From the NCBI RefSeq assembly GCF_003201355.1, contig NZ_QICL01000002.1, positions 1 through 64,000 on the forward strand: DNA of 64,000 nucleotides. Reading direction: 5' to 3'. Position numbers and translations under genes: made by a program. The notes under the pieces were generated by a model. That model was not told the DNA's origin. It saw only the letters and a list, made by a program, of their open reading frames with translations, and made no database searches. Positions 61,264 through 64,000 of the stretch are shown here, one piece after another (within the stretch, counting starts at the first letter, position 1; each line of letters starts with the position of its first letter). Source of the DNA: Indolivaga alginatilytica (GTDB lineage: Bacteria; Bacteroidota; Bacteroidia; Bacteroidales; Dysgonomonadaceae).

Positions 61264-61584
61264 ATGAACCTATCTAAGTTAATTTTGTTATTTGGCATCT
61301 TTTTTAGTTTGTTCTTTCTGGCTTGTTCAGAACCGAGCATACAAGATGATGCTCATAAAGCTGCAGAGTTGTCGATGTTATCCAATACCGCAGCCATGGA
61401 GAATGATCTGAGTACTGCAGGAAATTTGTATAATGATGTCCAGGCTATCATGAATAAGTATAGACAGAATGGGAAATTTGAAGAGTTTTACCAATTATAT
61501 AGTAGTTTTCTGGCAGAGAGTGCAGTCATAGAAGATCAGAAGACTCAAACCACATCGTCGGGATCAGACTCGGCACCCGAATAA
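61264..61584 (+). CDS. Small lipoprotein of unknown function
   Basis: 106 residues. A lipoprotein signal ends LFFLAC at about residue 21. The mature part is helical (AHKAAELSMLSNTAAMENDL, LYNDVQAIMNKYRQNGKFEE) and ends in a Ser/Thr/Asp-rich tail. No family was recognised. It is followed directly by a modular element copy, which begins at its stop codon, and then by glnS; it may share a transcript with glnS. Confidence 0.75.
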   Translation: MNLSKLILLFGIFFSLFFLACSEPSIQDDAHKAAELSMLSNTAAMENDLSTAGNLYNDVQAIMNKYRQNGKFEEFYQLYSSFLAESAVIEDQKTQTTSSGSDSAPE

Positions 61585-61673
61585 ATAGTGCAGGATATTT
61601 AATACTGTATTAAAAGCTGTAACTAATTATATTTGTATTACTAGCTAAAGAAATAAAAAGGGCTGAGACCTTA
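61581..61673 (+). repeat. Dispersed modular element, copy 15
   Basis: AATAAATAGTGCAGGATATT (overlapping the lipoprotein TAA), TTAATACTGTATTAAAAGC, CTAGCTAAAGAAATAAAAAG, GGCTGAGACCTTA. A promoter-like TATATTTG (61628-61635) occurs in its centre. Confidence 0.75.
61628..61635 (+). promoter_or_regulatory. Possible -7 element of glnS inside a repeat
   Basis: TATATTTG matches TAnnTTTG, 70 bases before the glnS start, within modular element copy 15. No convincing -33 element. Confidence 0.35.
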
Positions 61674-61704
61674 ATTAAAAACAGAACATAACCGAAATAA
61701 GCAA

Positions 61705-63396
61705 ATGTCAGAAATAACGCCAACAGAAGAAAAGAAAAGTCTAAACTTCATAGAAGTAATAGTTGAGAAAGACTTAAAAGAAGGAAAAGATGGAGGACGC
61801 ATTCAGACTCGTTTCCCACCTGAGCCGAATGGTTATTTACATATAGGACATGCAAAGGCAATTTGTTTAGATTTTGGTTTAGCACAGAAATACAACGGCA
61901 TTTGTAATCTTCGGTTTGATGATACTAATCCTGTCAAAGAAGACGTAGAGTACGTTGATGCGATAATGGAAGATATTAAATGGCTGGGTTTTGAGTGGGC
62001 AAATGTTTATTATGCGTCCGATTATTTCCCTAAGTTATGGGACTTTGCTGTTCAATTAATCAAAGAAGGGAAAGCTTATATTGATGAGCAATCGGCAGAA
62101 GAGATAGCAAAACAAAAAGGTACACCTACTCAAGCCGGTACCGATAGTCCGTACCGAAATCGCCCGATAGAGGAAAATCTTGACTTGTTCGAGAAAATGA
62201 ATCAGGGAGTCTTCGAAGAAGGTAGCATGGTATTAAGAGCCAAAATAGATATGGCTTCATCTAATATGCATTTTAGAGATCCTATTATATATAGAATAAT
62301 CAAGCAAGCCCATCATCGTACAGGCAACCAATGGTATGCTTATCCTATGTACGATTTTGCACATGGACAATGCGACTATTTTGAGGGAGTTACCCATTCT
62401 ATTTGCACATTAGAATTTGTTGTTCACCGTCCTTTGTACGATTGGTTTATAGATCAATTGGCTACAAATGAATACAGACCTGCTCAATACGAATTCAACC
62501 GTTTGAACCTTACTTATACAATGATGAGTAAGCGAAAACTGTTGCAATTGGTAAAAGAAGGATTTGTAAACGGATGGGACGATCCGCGTATGCCTACTAT
62601 AAGTGGATTCAGAAGAAGAGGATATACGCCGGAGGCAATACATAATTTTATTGATCGGATTGGTTATACCAAATACGATGGCATGATCGATTTTGCACTG
62701 TTAGAATATGCTATTCGTGAAGATCTTAATAAAAGAGCAACGCGTGTTTCGGCTGTTATCGATCCGATAAAGCTGATTCTGACAAATTATCCCGAAGGAG
62801 AAACAGAGGTACTTACTGCTCAGAATAATCCGGAAGATGAAAATTCAGGAAATCACTCGGTTGTCTTCTCTCGTGAGTTGTATATAGAAAGAGATGATTT
62901 TTTGGAGGATGCTCCCAAGAAATACTTCCGTCTTACTCCCGGACAGGAAGTCCGTTTGAAACATGGTTATATAATAAAATGTACAGGATGTAAACATGAT
63001 GAAGCGGGAAATGTTATAGAAGTATATGCTGAATACGATCCGTTGACCAAGAGTGGTATGGCAGAAAGTAACCGGAAAGTAAAAGGGACAATCCATTGGG
63101 TATCGACAAGCGACGCTATTGATATAGAAGTTCGTTTATATGACCGCCTTTTTGTCTCGGAAAATCCGGCAGATGAAAAAGAAGGAGATTTTAGAGATTT
63201 TCTTAATCCGGAATCTTTGATTGTGAAAACGAATTGTAAAGCAGAGTCTTATTTGAAGGAAGCTAAAGCTTACGATCACTTTCAATTTCAACGTATCGGT
63301 TATTTTAATCTGGATCCCGATTCTACGCCAGATCATTTAGTGTTTAACCGAACAGTTACATTAAAAGATTCATGGAGTAAGATGAAAGATAAATAA
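61705..63396 (+). CDS. glnS: Glutaminyl-tRNA synthetase
   Basis: 563 residues. The class I signature HIGH (46-49) sits in FPPEPNGYLHIGHAKA, and the KMSKS loop is MSKRK (274-278). Between them lie FDDTNPVKEDVEYV and the substrate segments QCDYFEGVTHSICTLEFVVH. The GlnRS-type beta-barrel anticodon-binding domain occupies about 335-555. The order of motifs fits GlnRS rather than GluRS. It charges tRNA-Gln directly. The upstream gap contains modular element copy 15. Confidence 0.95.
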   Translation: MSEITPTEEKKSLNFIEVIVEKDLKEGKDGGRIQTRFPPEPNGYLHIGHAKAICLDFGLAQKYNGICNLRFDDTNPVKEDVEYVDAIMEDIKWLGFEWANVYYASDYFPKLWDFAVQLIKEGKAYIDEQSAEEIAKQKGTPTQAGTDSPYRNRPIEENLDLFEKMNQGVFEEGSMVLRAKIDMASSNMHFRDPIIYRIIKQAHHRTGNQWYAYPMYDFAHGQCDYFEGVTHSICTLEFVVHRPLYDWFIDQLATNEYRPAQYEFNRLNLTYTMMSKRKLLQLVKEGFVNGWDDPRMPTISGFRRRGYTPEAIHNFIDRIGYTKYDGMIDFALLEYAIREDLNKRATRVSAVIDPIKLILTNYPEGETEVLTAQNNPEDENSGNHSVVFSRELYIERDDFLEDAPKKYFRLTPGQEVRLKHGYIIKCTGCKHDEAGNVIEVYAEYDPLTKSGMAESNRKVKGTIHWVSTSDAIDIEVRLYDRLFVSENPADEKEGDFRDFLNPESLIVKTNCKAESYLKEAKAYDHFQFQRIGYFNLDPDSTPDHLVFNRTVTLKDSWSKMKDK

Positions 63397-63498
63397 GGGT
63401 TACCCTTAATTAGTATAGCAGGTATGATAAAACCTGTTGTTTTGTAAAATGTAGCACAATATTTGTTTGTATTTATATAAATAATAACAAATTGTCTT

Positions 63499-64000
63499 AT
63501 GGAAGAACGAAATATCTCTGATTTACTTTCCCGTTACGAGCAGATGCTTTTGACGGGAAAGAGTGTGTACTTTGATGCCGATGAATATGACGACTTGGCA
63601 GAGTACTATGATAAGTTGGATGATATTGAAACAGCCAGAGAAATAGTAGATCTTGGGCTAAGTATTCATCCGGATAATGAGTCGTTGATGTTGAGGTATG
63701 GTAAATATCTCGTATATGATGCAAAATATACCACAGCATTGCATTACTTGAATTCTCGTTTCTCATCGTATGATTTTGAACTTTATCTGCTGAAAATAGA
63801 ATGTTTGTTGAATCTCGATCTATATGCCGAAGCGTATGAGTTGACAGCCGAAATCCTTAGCGATGAAGATACCGATTTGGATGTGATTTTGTCCGAGTTG
63901 GGTTTCCTTTATGTTGAAGCGGAATATTATGATGAGGCTATACTCTATTTCGAAAAGAGTCTGGAGTATGATCCCGGTAATATGGAAGTCCTGAATGACC
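63499..64000 (+). CDS. Tetratricopeptide-repeat protein, 3' end outside the window
   Basis: The frame opens at ATG 63499 (MEERNISDLLSRYEQMLLTG) and is still open at the window end, giving at least 167 codons. It is acidic and carries TPR-like helices: DDLAEYYDKLDDIETAREIV, DNESLMLRYGKYLVYDAKYT, and a typical unit ending LGFLYVEAEYYDEAILYFEK followed by SLEYDPGN. No signal peptide, so cytosolic. TPR proteins are adaptors; the partner is unknown. It follows glnS on the same strand by about 100 bases. Confidence 0.85.
   Translation, partial: MEERNISDLLSRYEQMLLTGKSVYFDADEYDDLAEYYDKLDDIETAREIVDLGLSIHPDNESLMLRYGKYLVYDAKYTTALHYLNSRFSSYDFELYLLKIECLLNLDLYAEAYELTAEILSDEDTDLDVILSELGFLYVEAEYYDEAILYFEKSLEYDPGNMEVLND

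Noticed and set aside
1-64000. tRNA, rRNA or insertion-sequence genes
   Set aside because: No cloverleaf-like segments, ribosomal RNA stretches or transposase motifs were noticed; a covariance-model scan was not possible.

Overview
The window looks like a chromosomal segment of a Bacteroidota (Bacteroidales) bacterium, most likely a Dysgonomonas-type organism. The basis is: many promoters of the Bacteroidota form TAnnTTTG; a hybrid two-component regulator (kinase, receiver and AraC domains in one protein); SusC-like TonB receptor architecture; the linked mutL / OstA-like / parvulin cluster; low GC; and few Shine-Dalgarno sites. The genus is inference. No rRNA, tRNA, CRISPR array, complete insertion sequence or prophage was seen.

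Layout. 1-2.8 kb: an N-terminally truncated hybrid sensor/AraC regulator converging on an OmpA-like lipoprotein. 2.8-5.35 kb: an accessory patch with repeats, a small secreted protein made of five 20-residue repeats and an XRE regulator, enclosed by a pair of ~208-bp inverted repeats. 5.35-11 kb: a giant thioester alpha-2-macroglobulin lipoprotein. 11-15.3 kb: an EamA transporter and nitroreductase; a MerR gene divergent from a small oxidoreductase operon (ABM, SDR, NTF2-like); a membrane protein. 15.4-21.1 kb: an RND efflux operon (adaptor, pump, outer-membrane channel). 21.4-27.1 kb: LicD, PlsC, then a LysM/periplasmic-binding/outer-membrane-barrel locus with a clear tandem duplication. 27.2-33.5 kb: POT-type transporter, ECF sigma factor with a membrane partner, RlmD, PncB, exported isochorismatase-like hydrolase. 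33.6-41.7 kb: MutL, OstA-like protein and three SurA/parvulin-type proteins, an envelope biogenesis cluster. 42-58.3 kb: MATE pump, MtgA, O/P-type porin, CdsA, FtsH, RsfS, MiaA, a lipoprotein, CCA-adding enzyme, GT14-type glycosyltransferase, class A PBP and a PepSY membrane protein. 58.6-64 kb: siderophore-type TonB receptor, small lipoprotein, GlnRS and the start of a TPR protein.

Most genes are housekeeping or envelope functions. The most distinctive feature is between the genes: a dispersed ~95-bp modular element present in at least 15 intergenic copies. It has a GGTCTGAGACC palindrome at one end and a CATTAAATATTT...TTACTTA end at the other, with an exchangeable hairpin module in the middle. 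Several copies fill almost exactly the gap between a stop and the next start, and several lie between a promoter and its start codon, so they would be transcribed as leaders. Other unusual points are the chimeric gene created by the 1169-bp tandem duplication, the inverted-repeat patch at 3.3-5.3 kb, and matching dyads upstream of the TonB receptor and the PepSY protein.
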